Below are positions 42,504 through 49,786 of a DNA stretch of 49,786 nt, piece by piece (positions within the stretch are counted from its first letter, which is position 1; each line of letters begins with the position of its first letter). The stretch is from JBHOQX01 sp042408595 (GTDB lineage Bacteria > Chloroflexota > Chloroflexia > Chloroflexales > Roseiflexaceae), in NCBI GenBank assembly GCA_042408595.1, contig JBHOQX010000074.1, forward strand, positions 1 through 49,786, in the 5' to 3' direction. The translations under genes and the position numbers were made by a program. The notes under the pieces were generated by a model. That model saw nothing but the letters and a program-made list of their open reading frames with translations, was not told where the DNA came from and made no database searches.

Positions 42504-42568
42504 TTCACCGGCGATTAATGCCCGCTTGACACAGGCTTAATCCGCCCTTCATACAGCTCCGCTATGGT
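42504..42568 (+). promoter_or_regulatory. five tandem 11-bp Pho-box-like repeats and promoter of pstSCAB
   Basis: Five units follow each other without gaps, each starting TTNAY or close to it: TTCACCGGCGA (42504), TTAATGCCCGC (42515), TTGACACAGGC (42526), TTAATCCGCCC (42537) and TTCATACAGCT (42548). The 11-bp period matches direct-repeat binding by PhoB/PhoP-type response regulators, and the first unit resembles actinobacterial PHO boxes (GTTCACC). A TATGGT (42563-42568) could serve as -10, with the last repeats replacing the -35. Transcription would start near 42575, leaving a leader of about 150 nt before pstS. Confidence 0.7.
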
Positions 42569-42728
42569 TGTCCTGTCATCCCCGGAATCGCGCATGCCTC
42601 GCATACGCCTTGCCCGACCGCCCGGTCGGCTGGTCATCCGGCGCCGGGCCGGCGAGATCGGTGTGCCGTGCCGTGGTGATGACGCGCTTCGTCCATCGCG
42701 CGCTTGTGTGAACAGGAGGTTGCTCGCT

Positions 42729-43832
42729 ATGTCCGTGCGCATTCGTCATGCGCTGCTGGCGCTCGCACTGCTCGCCACCCTGCTGGTCGCGGTCGCCGCT
42801 CCGGCGCGTCCCGCCGCCGCCCAGAACGACTGGTCGCCGCGCCAGATCAGCGGCGTCAGCCTGCGCGGCTCCGGCGCGACGTTTCCGAACCCGCTGTACC
42901 AGGTCTGGATCAGTGTCTACAAGCTCAACGTCCCTGGGGTCACCATCAACTACCAGGCGGTCGGCAGCGGCCAGGGTATCACGGATTTTATCAACTATCT
43001 GACGGACTTCGGCGGCACCGATTCGGTGGTGCCGGACGCGCGCATCCGCACCGAAGCGCCGGACACGCTCCATGTCCCAACCGTGATGGGCGCGGTCGTG
43101 CCGACCTACAACCTGCAAGGGGTGACCGGGCTGCGCTTCCGCCCGGCGACGCTGGCCGGCATCTTCCTGGGCCAGATCACACGCTGGAACCATCCGCTGA
43201 TCGCGGCCGATAACCCCGGCGTCGCGCTCCCAGACCGCAAGATCACTGTGGTGCGCCGTTCGGATGCCTCCGGCACGACCTCGGTGTTTACCGATTATCT
43301 CTCGAAGGTCAGCAACGAATGGAACGACCGGGTGGGCCGCGGCACCACCGTGCGCTGGCCGGTCGGCGTGGGCGCGCCGGGTAACGCCGGCGTGGCCGGC
43401 ACGGTGCTGTTGACGCCGGGGGCGATCGGCTATGTCGAGCTGACCTTCGCGCTGGCGAACAAACTGCCCGTCCCGTCGATCGCTAACGCCAGCGGCACCT
43501 TTATCACGCCGACGCTCGAGAGCGTCTCGGCGGCGGCGGAGGGTGTGCCGATCCCGGACGATCTGCGGGTGTCCATCACCAACTCGCCCAACCCGCGAGC
43601 GTATCCGATCGCCGCTTTCACCTACATTTTGGTGCGCGAGCAGACCTACACCGATATTCCGAAGGCCCAGGCGCTGACGGACTTCATCTACTGGGGCCTG
43701 ACCGAAGGCCAGGGCGCCACGGTACGTCTCGGCTACGCGCCGCTGCCGGAGAACGTCCGCAAGCTGGCGATGGGTCAATTGCGCAAGGTCAAGGCCAGCG
43801 GCGTGCTGGTCTTCAACGGGCCGATCAAGTAG
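42729..43832 (+). CDS. pstS: phosphate ABC transporter, phosphate-binding protein PstS
   Basis: Extracytoplasmic phosphate-binding protein (367 aa). A Sec signal peptide (residues 1 to about 31, AAPARPAAAQN) has no lipobox cysteine, so anchoring by lipid is not expected. The phosphate site is visible in LRGSGATFPNPLYQVWI, VGSGQGITDFI and VRRSDASGTTSVFTDYLS. ITRWNHPLIAADNPGVALP is also standard PstS sequence. The ATG at 42729 follows AGGAGG at about nine bases. It is the first gene of pstSCAB, under the Pho-box-like repeats. A stem-loop separates it from pstC. Confidence 0.95.
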   Translation: MSVRIRHALLALALLATLLVAVAAPARPAAAQNDWSPRQISGVSLRGSGATFPNPLYQVWISVYKLNVPGVTINYQAVGSGQGITDFINYLTDFGGTDSVVPDARIRTEAPDTLHVPTVMGAVVPTYNLQGVTGLRFRPATLAGIFLGQITRWNHPLIAADNPGVALPDRKITVVRRSDASGTTSVFTDYLSKVSNEWNDRVGRGTTVRWPVGVGAPGNAGVAGTVLLTPGAIGYVELTFALANKLPVPSIANASGTFITPTLESVSAAAEGVPIPDDLRVSITNSPNPRAYPIAAFTYILVREQTYTDIPKAQALTDFIYWGLTEGQGATVRLGYAPLPENVRKLAMGQLRKVKASGVLVFNGPIK

Positions 43833-43852
43833 CCGGGCGTGTGTGATTTGGG

Positions 43853-43882
43853 GCGCGTGGAAGCCACTCGGCTTCCGCGCGC
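43853..43882 (+). terminator. stem-loop between pstS and pstC
   Basis: GCGCGTGGAAGCC (43853-43865) pairs with GGCTTCCGCGCGC (43870-43882) with one T-G pair and a four-base loop. No U-run follows. It probably stabilises or separates the pstS message, so that the binding protein outnumbers the permease. Confidence 0.6.
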
Positions 43883-43901
43883 TTCGTAGATGCGAGGACC
43901 T

Positions 43902-44897
43902 ATGGCCCAGGCGGAGGCGGTGCAGGAAACGGCGGTCGCCCGGTTTGTCCGGCGGACGCGCCACGGCGACACCCTCTTCTGGGGCGTGACATTGCTGTTT
44001 GGGCTGGTGGTGATCGCGCTGGTCGCGGCGATCGGGATCGTGATCGCACGCGGCTCGGCGCTCGCCTGGCGGACGTTCGGCTGGCGCTTTCTGTTCGATA
44101 CCACCTGGAACCCGGTCGATACGCCGACCGCCCCGGCCTCGTTCGGCGCGCTGCCAGCGATCTTCGGCACGGCCGCCAGCTCGCTGATCGCCCTGGCGCT
44201 CGGCGGGCCGCTGGGCGTTGGGATCGGCATCTATCTCGCCGAGCTGGCGCCGCGCCGGCTGCGCGGGCCCCTTTCGGTGATGGTCGAGTTGCTGGCGGCG
44301 ATCCCGAGCGTCGTCTATGGCATCTGGGGGGTGTTCGTGTTCGTCCCGTTTTTCACGGAGATGCTGGCCGCGCCGATCGGCGCGACGTTGGGCCGGGCGT
44401 TGCCGTTGTTCGCGGTCAGCGAGGACGCGCTCGGACGCGGGATCATGGCCGCTGGGTGTATTCTTGCCATCATGATCCTGCCGACGGTCGCTGCCATCAC
44501 CCGTGATGTCCTGCAGGCCGTGCCGCACAGCCAGCGCGAGTTATTGCTTGCGCTCGGGGCGACGCGCTGGCAGGTGATCGCGCGGGCGGTCGTGCCGTAC
44601 GCCGCCGCCGGGATCGTCGGCGCGGTGATGCTCGGCCTGGGGCGGGCGCTCGGCGAGACGATGGCGGCGACGATGCTGATCGGCAATCAGCCGCAGATCC
44701 CGGCCTCGCTCTTCGAGCCGGGCGTGACCGCCGCCTCGCAGGTGGCGAACGAGCTGACCAACGCCAGCTCGCCGCTGCACGAGAGCGCGCTGCTCGGCGT
44801 CGCGCTGGCGCTGTTCGCCGTCACGCTGCTGATGAACCTGGCGGCCCGGCTACTGATCTGGTTTGTGAGCCGCGGGCCGGCGGGAGGCGCGCGATGA
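43902..44897 (+). CDS. pstC: phosphate ABC transporter permease PstC
   Basis: Inner-membrane permease (331 aa) with six helices. Motifs include FGWRFLFDTTWNPV after helix 1, GIGIYLAELAPRRLRGPLSVMVELLAAIPSVVYGIWG in order as landmarks, and the EAA-type loop ELLLALGATRWQVIARAVVPYA. The end of helix 5 and the GRALGETMAATMLIGN motif are typical of PstC. An ATG at 43890 is in frame, but the one at 43902 has GAGGA and is preferred. Its TGA overlaps the pstA start (ATGA). Confidence 0.95.
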   Translation: MAQAEAVQETAVARFVRRTRHGDTLFWGVTLLFGLVVIALVAAIGIVIARGSALAWRTFGWRFLFDTTWNPVDTPTAPASFGALPAIFGTAASSLIALALGGPLGVGIGIYLAELAPRRLRGPLSVMVELLAAIPSVVYGIWGVFVFVPFFTEMLAAPIGATLGRALPLFAVSEDALGRGIMAAGCILAIMILPTVAAITRDVLQAVPHSQRELLLALGATRWQVIARAVVPYAAAGIVGAVMLGLGRALGETMAATMLIGNQPQIPASLFEPGVTAASQVANELTNASSPLHESALLGVALALFAVTLLMNLAARLLIWFVSRGPAGGAR

Positions 44898-46042
44898 GCC
44901 TGCGTTCCAGCGCGCCGAAGAACTACGCCGCCAGCCGTCTGGTCGATCGGCTGATGCGGCTGCTGCTCTTGCTCGCGGCGCTGGCGGCGCTCGTGCCGCT
45001 GGCGCTCATCCTGGCCTATGTGCTGGTGCAGGGCGCGCGGGCGCTGACCGCCGAGTTTTTTATCAGCAGCTACAAGCCGCCGGCGATGCCCGGGCTCCCC
45101 GCCGCGGCCTCGCCGCCGGCGCCGGCCAGCGCACCGGCGGCGGCCGCCCCGCCCGATGCCACGCCCGACCCGTTCGCCGGGATCGATATCGGGCAGGTGG
45201 CCGGGGCGGCGGCAGGCGTGCCGCCTGCAGCGCCCGGCGCCACGCCCGACCCGTTCGCCGGGATCGATATCGGGCAGGTGGCCGGCGTCAGCGCCACGGG
45301 CGTGCTGACGGACGCCGGCGCTCTGCCGGCTGCCGGGGAGGTCGGCGACGTGGCGGCACAGGGCGGCGTGCTGCACGGGATCGTCGGCACGCTGCTCGTC
45401 ACCGGGGCCGGCCTGCTGATCGCCCTGCCGGTCGGCCTGTTGGCGGCGATCTTCCTGGCCGAGTATCCGAACAACCGCCTGGCCTCCATCGTGCGCTTCT
45501 GCTGCGACCTGCTGAGCGGCGCGCCCTCGATCATCGCCGGCGTGGTCGTCTACATCCTGCTGGTGCGCTACCGCGGCGCGGACGGGCGGCCGCTCGGCTT
45601 TTCCGGCATCGCCGGGGGTGTGGCGCTGGCCATCCTGATGCTGCCGACGATCATCCGCACGACCGAAGAGATGTTGCGGCTGGTGCCGGTCAGCGCGCGC
45701 GAGGCGGCGTACGCGCTTGGGGCGACGCAGTGGCGCGCCACACTGTCGGTCGTCATCCCGGCGGCGCTCCCCGGCATCATCACCGGCCTGCTGCTGGCCT
45801 TCGCTCGCGGGGCCGGCGAGACCGCCCCGCTGCTGTTGACCGTGCTCGGCAACAACGAGCTGACCTTCAACCTGTTCGGCCCGATCGCTGCACTGCCGCT
45901 GCTGGCCTACCGCTACACCGAGTCGCCCTTTCCCGGCGAGCATACGCTGGCCTGGGGCGCGGCGTTTGTGCTGGTGGCGACGGTGCTGCTGGTCAATATG
46001 CTGACCCGGCTCGCGACCCGCGGCCGTTTTCACCAGCCATGA
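44894..46042 (+). CDS. pstA: phosphate ABC transporter permease PstA with a Pro/Ala-rich insert
   Basis: Permease partner of PstC (382 aa, somewhat long for the family). A first helix (LMRLLLLLAALAALVPLALI) leads into the usual external loop beginning FFISSYKPPAMPG. Here this loop is enlarged by about 80 residues of Pro/Ala-rich sequence containing ATPDPFAGIDIGQVAG twice. The permease core then resumes at GGVLHGIVGTLLVTGAG with FLAEYPNNRLASIVRFCCDL, SGAPSIIAGVVVYILL, the EAA loop REAAYALGATQWRATLSVVI and RGAGETAPLLLTVLGN. The gene overlaps both pstC and pstB by ATGA, so the three should be translated together. Confidence 0.93.
   Translation: MSLRSSAPKNYAASRLVDRLMRLLLLLAALAALVPLALILAYVLVQGARALTAEFFISSYKPPAMPGLPAAASPPAPASAPAAAAPPDATPDPFAGIDIGQVAGAAAGVPPAAPGATPDPFAGIDIGQVAGVSATGVLTDAGALPAAGEVGDVAAQGGVLHGIVGTLLVTGAGLLIALPVGLLAAIFLAEYPNNRLASIVRFCCDLLSGAPSIIAGVVVYILLVRYRGADGRPLGFSGIAGGVALAILMLPTIIRTTEEMLRLVPVSAREAAYALGATQWRATLSVVIPAALPGIITGLLLAFARGAGETAPLLLTVLGNNELTFNLFGPIAALPLLAYRYTESPFPGEHTLAWGAAFVLVATVLLVNMLTRLATRGRFHQP
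45158..45285 (+). repeat. 47-bp direct repeat within pstA
   Basis: The 47-bp segment at 45158-45204 recurs at 45239-45285 without differences, 81 bp (27 codons) apart, and keeps the frame. It encodes the repeated ATPDPFAGIDIGQVAG in the external loop. Perfect identity suggests a recent duplication. Confidence 0.85.
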
Positions 46043-46833
46043 GCCAGCCGCTGAACCACACCCTGCAACTCCACAATCTCAGCCCCTCCTACAACGGGCG
46101 GCCCGCCGTGCGCCCGCTGTCGCTGACGATCGAGCCGCGCTCGATCACCGCGATGATCGGCCCCTCCGGCTGCGGCAAATCGACGGTGCTGCGCTGCCTG
46201 AACCGGCTGCACGAAGAGATCCCCGGCGCGCGGGTCGCCGGGCAGGTGCTGCTGAACGGCGAGAATCTCTACGCGCCGGGGGTAGATCCGGCGCTGGTGC
46301 GTCGGAAGATCGGCATGGTGTTTCAACTTCCGGTCGTGCTGCGCACCCGCAGCATTTACGAGAACCTGGCGATCGGGCTTCGGATCGCCGGCGAGCGACG
46401 GCGGAGCGTGCTTGACGCGGCGGTCGAGCGCGCCCTGCGCGACGCGGCGTTGTGGGACGAGGTAAAAAACAAGCTGCGGCAGCCGGCGACGGCGCTCTCC
46501 GGCGGGCAACAACAGCGCCTCAGCATCGCGCGGGCGCTGCTGGTGGGGCCGGACGTGCTGTTGCTGGACGAGCCGTGCGCGGCGCTCGACCCGATCTCCA
46601 CCGGCAAGATCGAAGACCTGTTGCTGCGGCTGCGCGAACGGCTCATGATTGTTATCGTAACCCACAACATGCAGCAGGCGGCGCGGATCGCCGACCGGAC
46701 GGCGGTCTTCATGGTCGACCGCAGCCAGGCCGCGCCGGTCGGCGAGCTTGTCGAGTACGATGCGACTCCGGCGATCTTTACCGCGCCGAAAGACCAGCGC
46801 ACCGCCGATTACATCACCGGGCGGGTTGGATAA
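46039..46833 (+). CDS. pstB: phosphate ABC transporter ATP-binding protein PstB
   Basis: ATPase (264 aa) of the phosphate importer. Walker A is MIGPSGCGKSTVLRCLNRLH, as in nearly all PstB proteins. The Q-loop region is IGMVFQLPVVLRTRSIYENL, the signature is LSGGQQQRLSIARAL, and Walker B is VLLLDEPCAALDPISTGKIE, followed by VTHNMQQAARIADRTAVFM. The Q-loop reads FQLPVV where most PstB proteins have FQKPNPFP, a modest divergence. The ATG at 46039 overlaps the pstA stop. No phoU follows in the window. The HTH-protein frame comes next. Confidence 0.95.
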   Translation: MSQPLNHTLQLHNLSPSYNGRPAVRPLSLTIEPRSITAMIGPSGCGKSTVLRCLNRLHEEIPGARVAGQVLLNGENLYAPGVDPALVRRKIGMVFQLPVVLRTRSIYENLAIGLRIAGERRRSVLDAAVERALRDAALWDEVKNKLRQPATALSGGQQQRLSIARALLVGPDVLLLDEPCAALDPISTGKIEDLLLRLRERLMIVIVTHNMQQAARIADRTAVFMVDRSQAAPVGELVEYDATPAIFTAPKDQRTADYITGRVG

Positions 46834-46911
46834 CCCCGGCTGCCCGACGGCCCGCTCCGCGCCCGGCTGCGCCCCTCCCCGGGCGCACGCCCTGTCGCCC
46901 CGGCGCCGTTT

Positions 46912-47457
46912 GTGCCGCCGTTCGCCGGGTGCGGCGTGCCCGGCCTCGTCCGGCTGACCGCCGCGTACCTCGAAGCGGCGGGGGCGCGGTGCGCGCCGCA
47001 CGCGCCGCTGCGGCTGCTGATCGACGCCCCGCCGACCTTCGCCTCCTGCCAGCTGGCCTGCGCCCCGCCGCCCGGCCCGACGATCGTCGTCACCGGCAAC
47101 ACCTGCCCGGAATACGTCGCCGATCTGGGGGAGGCGCAGCCGGCGATCGTGATCGTCGGCGATGACGTGCAGGCGGATGTCATCGCGGCGGTGCGGCGCG
47201 CCATCCAGGGCGAACGGTATTGCATAGCGCCGGGTGCGCCGCGGCTGCGGCCCGGCGACCGCGCCGTGCTGCGCATGCTGGCGCTGGGGGGGAGCTACGC
47301 GGCCATTGCAGCTGCGTTACGGCTCAGCGAGCAAACCGTGCGCAACCGGGTGTCTGCAATCTACCGCACACTCGGGCTGACGAACCGCGCGGAACTGACG
47401 TTGTACTATCTCGACCTGCTGCGGCTGCGCGCCCCCGGCGGGACAGATGTCCCGTGA
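46912..47457 (+). CDS. LuxR-type HTH protein with a diverged N-terminal domain
   Basis: 181-aa protein. The C-terminal part, RPGDRAVLRMLALGGSYAAI, AAALRLSEQTVRNRVSAIYR and TLGLTNRAELTLYYLDLL, is a LuxR/NarL-type helix-turn-helix. The N-terminal 110 residues (PTIVVTGNTCPEYVADLGEA, AIVIVGDDVQADVIAAVRRA) have an alternating strand/helix pattern like a receiver domain, but I cannot place a phospho-acceptor aspartate in it. The first possible start is the GTG at 46912, since no start codon lies between it and the pstB stop in the same frame. Its place directly after pstB suggests a link to phosphate control, but this is inference. Confidence 0.65.
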   Translation: MPPFAGCGVPGLVRLTAAYLEAAGARCAPHAPLRLLIDAPPTFASCQLACAPPPGPTIVVTGNTCPEYVADLGEAQPAIVIVGDDVQADVIAAVRRAIQGERYCIAPGAPRLRPGDRAVLRMLALGGSYAAIAAALRLSEQTVRNRVSAIYRTLGLTNRAELTLYYLDLLRLRAPGGTDVP

Positions 47458-47546
47458 GGGGATGACAGATGTCTCTTGATGGTCGTGATCCTGGGGTGCT
47501 ATGCTGCCTCTTTCGATAGTTCGGTGGCGTTTGGAAGGAGAAGGAG

Positions 47547-47750
47547 ATGGATGTGCATCGCTATCTGCTGTTCGACAGCGGCTGCGCCTGCTGCACAAAG
47601 CTCGCGCAGGATATCGAGCGCGAGACGGGCGGGTGGGTGCGCGCCCGGAGTTTGCGTGATGCGGAGATGCATGTGCTCCTCAATTGTGCGCGGCCAGGAT
47701 GGAGAGGTGTATCCAGAGCAGCACTCGCAGCTTGCACTACTTTTCGATAG
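47547..47750 (+). pseudogene. DCC-type thiol-disulfide protein, truncated
   Basis: A strong ribosome-binding region (GGAAGGAGAAGGAG) precedes an ATG whose product starts MDVHRYLLFDSGCACCTKLA, with the CxxC of DCC/thioredoxin-fold proteins, and continues QDIERETGGWVRARSLRDAE and ARPGWR. From there (about 47702) the sequence loses family resemblance and stops at 67 aa, about half of the expected length. The continuation in other frames is not recognisable. An AT-rich stretch follows. It looks like a gene broken by insertion or deletion, though a short functional protein is not excluded. Confidence 0.5.
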
Positions 47751-47784
47751 GGATTCGTGGTCATTGGCACGAGCAATGTGCTGA

Positions 47785-47966
47785 AGCTCAACACGGACAT
47801 AGAATATATTCGGGTTCAACCTCGATTTCTCCGGATTATTACAACTGAATAACTATGACAGAGCTATTATTGAAGATAGACGACGAATATTGACCATATT
47901 ACTACTTTTTGGCTATTATGGTTTCGATCGCGGTTTTCTATTTCAATTGGCTTTAAAAAGTAGGGC
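47785..47966. other. AT-rich island without recognisable gene
   Basis: About 180 bp of much lower GC than the rest of the window. On the plus strand a 55-codon open frame with no start (47803-47970, containing ILTILLLFGYYGFDRGFLFQ) and another short frame ending ...RFLRIITTE are present, but neither is recognised. After it comes CCCCCCCC at 47971 and a GC-rich stretch to 48187 with AGCCTT/AAGGCT complementary segments. I find no gene in the whole 437-bp gap between the DCC remnant and the sugar-kinase gene. Confidence 0.6.
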
Positions 47967-48187
47967 GTAACCCCCCCCAGGAGCCTTAGCCATCCACAAA
48001 CCTGGACACCAAGGCTGTGGCAGACGTTCACGGCGCTGGCGCATCGGGGCGCTCACGGCCGAACCGGAGCGCCGCCGCAAGCGCCTGGACGGATCGAGCG
48101 TTATACGGCGGCAGCCGCCCCCCGCCCGGCAGCCGCCCCGGGGCCGCGGTTCAGAACATCGTACCCGCCTGTGTCAGGAAGCAACGA

Positions 48188-49111
48188 CTAGGGTTGGCTG
48201 GCGTACGCGGCCAGGAAGCTGCGCAGCGCCTCCGGGCGGGGCAGCGCCTCGGCGGCGCCGCGCCCGGTGGCGGCCAGCGCGCCGCAGGCGTTGCCGAGCT
48301 GCGCGCAGTCGCGCAGCGGCAGCCCGCCCAGCGCGCCGTGGATGAAGCCGGCGACATAGGCATCGCCGCAGCCGTTGGTGTCCACCGCCTCGACCGTGAA
48401 GGCCGCCAGTGCCACCCGCGCGCCCGCTTCAGCGGCCAGGCAGCCCCGCGCCCCCAGCTTGGCGGCCGCCCGCGGCACACACCTGGCGAGCTGCTCGAAG
48501 GCAGCATCGTGCGACAGGCCGGGGAAGAGCGCCGCGAGTTCGAGTTCGTTGGCGAAGACCAGATCGAGCGTCGGCAGCAGGCCGCGGGTCTCTGCCGGGC
48601 GCTCGCGCAGCAGCGGCAGGCAGAGGTCGAGCGAGACCGGCAGGCCGTGCCGCCGGGCCATGTCGATCAGCCGGAGCGCCGCTGCGCGCTGCGGCCCCTC
48701 CAGCAGCGCGTGCCCGGCGATATGCAGCCAGCGCGCCCCGGCCAGCGCGTCGCCCGCTGCCGCCAGGCGAACGTTCGCGCCGCGATAGCTGAGGAAGGTG
48801 CGCTCGCCGCCGGGCGAGACGATCGCGACACACAGCCCGGTGGCGGCGGATGGGTCGGTTTCGACGCATGACAGATCGACGCCGGCCGCGCGGGCACCCC
48901 GCAGCGCCACCGTCGCCGCCGGGTCCGCGCCGACGCGCGCCACCAGACGGGCCGGCGCGCCGAGCAGCGCCAGCGCCGTAGCGACGTTCGCCGCCGAGCC
49001 GCCGCTGCCCCAGCCCAGCCGCCTGATCGCCGCGTCGTCCCCCTCGAACGGGAAGCGGGCTACCGCCGCGCTCAGGTCGGCGTTCGCATCACCGACGATT
49101 ACGACCGTCAT
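48188..49111 (-). CDS. PfkB-family carbohydrate kinase
   Basis: Ribokinase-like sugar kinase (307 aa). The N-terminal signature region GWGSGGSAANVATALALLGA binds the sugar. The second signature is VDTNGCGDAYVAGFIHGAL, with the catalytic aspartate in GD. The usual motif is DTxGAGD, and here Ala is replaced by Cys. DLVFANELELAALFPG and KLGARGCLAAEAGARVAL are also typical. The substrate (ribose, fructose, adenosine or other) cannot be assigned. The start is the ATG at 49111, where GGTGGTGA is a weak ribosome-binding site. The SH3-domain gene lies upstream on the same strand, behind a long palindrome. Confidence 0.88.
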   Translation of the reverse strand: MTVVIVGDANADLSAAVARFPFEGDDAAIRRLGWGSGGSAANVATALALLGAPARLVARVGADPAATVALRGARAAGVDLSCVETDPSAATGLCVAIVSPGGERTFLSYRGANVRLAAAGDALAGARWLHIAGHALLEGPQRAAALRLIDMARRHGLPVSLDLCLPLLRERPAETRGLLPTLDLVFANELELAALFPGLSHDAAFEQLARCVPRAAAKLGARGCLAAEAGARVALAAFTVEAVDTNGCGDAYVAGFIHGALGGLPLRDCAQLGNACGALAATGRGAAEALPRPEALRSFLAAYASQP

Positions 49112-49154
49112 TCGTCACCACCGCGGCGCCGCCCGCTGGCCAGGAGCCGAGCGT

Positions 49155-49230
49155 GGGAGACGGGGAGGAGCGGAGAGGGGGAGCGCGGGGAAAGGGGAAA
49201 CATCATCCGGCCCACGTCTCCCTGTCTCCC
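49155..49230. repeat. long imperfect palindrome with GGGAGAC-type arms
   Basis: GGGAGACGGGGAG (49155-49167) pairs with CTCCCTGTCTCCC (49218-49230) at 12 of 13 positions. The left half is almost pure purine (G/A), the right half almost pure pyrimidine. It is of the same style as the structure at 25014-25117 and lies between the SH3-domain and sugar-kinase genes. Confidence 0.55.
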
Positions 49231-49268
49231 GCTCTCCCGGTCGCCGTGTCCAGGCCCGCCGCCCGCCG

Positions 49269-49786
49269 TCACCGCGCCTGCGACGGATCGCCGCCGTCTT
49301 CCGTTTTGAGGAAATTGCCCGACACCCAACCCTCGACTTCGCGGCCATCGACGGCGGCCCGCACCCGGTACCAGGGAATGTTATCGGCCAGGCGCGGGCC
49401 GGCCAGCCGGCGCACCCGGCTGCCGTTCGGCAGCACGCCGAGCACGTCGGCGTCGCGGCCCGGCGCGGCGCGCAGGTTCAGGTCCGCACCGGTGACGATC
49501 AGCACCTGCCCGCCCCCGCCGACAACCCCGGTGAGCCAGCCGGGGAGTTGCACGCCCGGCACGCTCGGCGCGGGCAGTCGCACATTCAGCAACCGGTCGA
49601 ACAGCGCGCTCGCGCCGAGGTAGGCGCCGCAGGCCACCACCACGAACAGGAGGACGACAAGCAGCAACGCCCCCCACGAGCGGTTCTGCACGGCCGGCGG
49701 CGGGGGCGTGTCGCCCGCATCGGGCGCGAGGGGCGTGTCGTGCGGCGGGGCGGGCGGGGGCGCGGCCGGCGCCGGGCAGATCGGAA
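49269..49786 (-). CDS. membrane-anchored SH3-domain protein (5' end outside window)
   Basis: At least 172 codons. The frame runs off the window end, where it encodes a Pro-rich segment (CPAPAAPPPAPPHDT) that could follow a zinc-ribbon N-terminus. One membrane helix comes next (WGALLLVVLLFVVVACGAYL), then a linker, then a bacterial SH3 domain (VTGADLNLRAAPGRDADVLG, VLPNGSRVRRLAG, WYRVRAAVDGREVEGWVSG). Such domains bind cell-wall or peptide ligands outside the membrane. A GTG at 49691 is an internal alternative start just before the helix, but the conserved frame upstream favours a longer protein. Confidence 0.7.
   Translation of the reverse strand, partial: PICPAPAAPPPAPPHDTPLAPDAGDTPPPPAVQNRSWGALLLVVLLFVVVACGAYLGASALFDRLLNVRLPAPSVPGVQLPGWLTGVVGGGGQVLIVTGADLNLRAAPGRDADVLGVLPNGSRVRRLAGPRLADNIPWYRVRAAVDGREVEGWVSGNFLKTEDGGDPSQAR

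Noticed and set aside
42504..42558. Reading TTGACA at 42526 as an ordinary -35 box
   Set aside because: It fits, but it is one of five units in an 11-bp register and no good -10 is found at 17 bp. The Pho-box reading explains more of the sequence.
42576..44528. 650-codon frame antisense to pstS and pstC
   Set aside because: It is Arg/His/Asp-rich without recognisable motifs, and the sense strand encodes well-conserved phosphate transport proteins.
44687..46033. 448-codon frame antisense to pstA
   Set aside because: Shadow of pstA. Its apparent repeats (PDIDPGERVGR) are the complement of the pstA duplication.

Overview
This window is a GC-rich, gene-dense chromosomal segment that fits a member of the Chloroflexota, probably Chloroflexia. 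The assignment is inferred, not proven. It rests on the gene content, a secreted protein ending in YLPLVAA, dispersed CCCTCACCCCCGGCC-type hairpins, eukaryote-like UDPGP and DA1-type genes, and -10 boxes that mostly lack a -35. I saw no rRNA, tRNA, CRISPR array or phage region.

Layout. 1-137: the 3' end of an IS5-type insertion sequence, abutting an acyl-CoA dehydrogenase gene. 1.5-6.4 kb: oligoendopeptidase F, then glycyl-tRNA synthetase with a complete T-box riboswitch (GGC specifier, antiterminator, terminator and promoter all visible), then a XerC/D recombinase. 6.7-14.7 kb: a tRNA-dihydrouridine synthase and a full oligopeptide ABC importer (oppABCDF, minus strand). 14.7-17.4 kb: an McrB-like AAA protein that appears to have lost its nucleotide-binding residues, and a UDPGP-family uridylyltransferase. 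17.8-26.6 kb: amino-acid genes on the plus strand (MocR-type regulator, Lrp-type regulator with a small membrane protein, EamA transporter, homoserine dehydrogenase, MFS transporter, threonine dehydratase-like enzyme), then a CCA-adding-type enzyme. 26.6-32.5 kb: a LIM/DA1-like metallopeptidase, an inverted-repeat (MITE-like) element, a thioredoxin-reductase-like flavoprotein without its CxxC, and a 1167-residue secreted beta-helix protein. 32.5-42.4 kb: GabT-type aminotransferase, aldo/keto reductase, ccmB and ccmA separated by a frameshifted S23/four-helix-bundle gene, a phytol-kinase-like membrane protein, a large membrane protein coupled to a CBS-domain protein, and a RecJ-type exonuclease. 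42.5-47.5 kb: the phosphate importer pstSCAB behind five tandem 11-bp Pho-box-like repeats, followed by a HTH protein. 47.5-49.8 kb: a broken DCC-type gene beside an AT-rich island, a PfkB sugar kinase, and an SH3-domain membrane protein running off the window end.

Themes. The opp importer, oligoendopeptidase F and the amino-acid genes suggest peptide and amino-acid use. The pst genes are very probably controlled by a PhoB/PhoP-type regulator. At least ten start regions carry a near-perfect extended -10 (TGnTAtaaT), and three of the -10 boxes lie only 6-7 nt from the start codon, which suggests leaderless mRNAs. Several intergenic regions hold long palindromes of a few recurring types, the least explained structure in the window. 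I did not find a clearly new multi-gene system. The best candidates for undescribed biology are the degenerate McrB-like AAA protein, the LIM-DA1 peptidase, the CxxC-less flavoprotein, and the repeat-bounded four-helix-bundle insertion in ccmAB.
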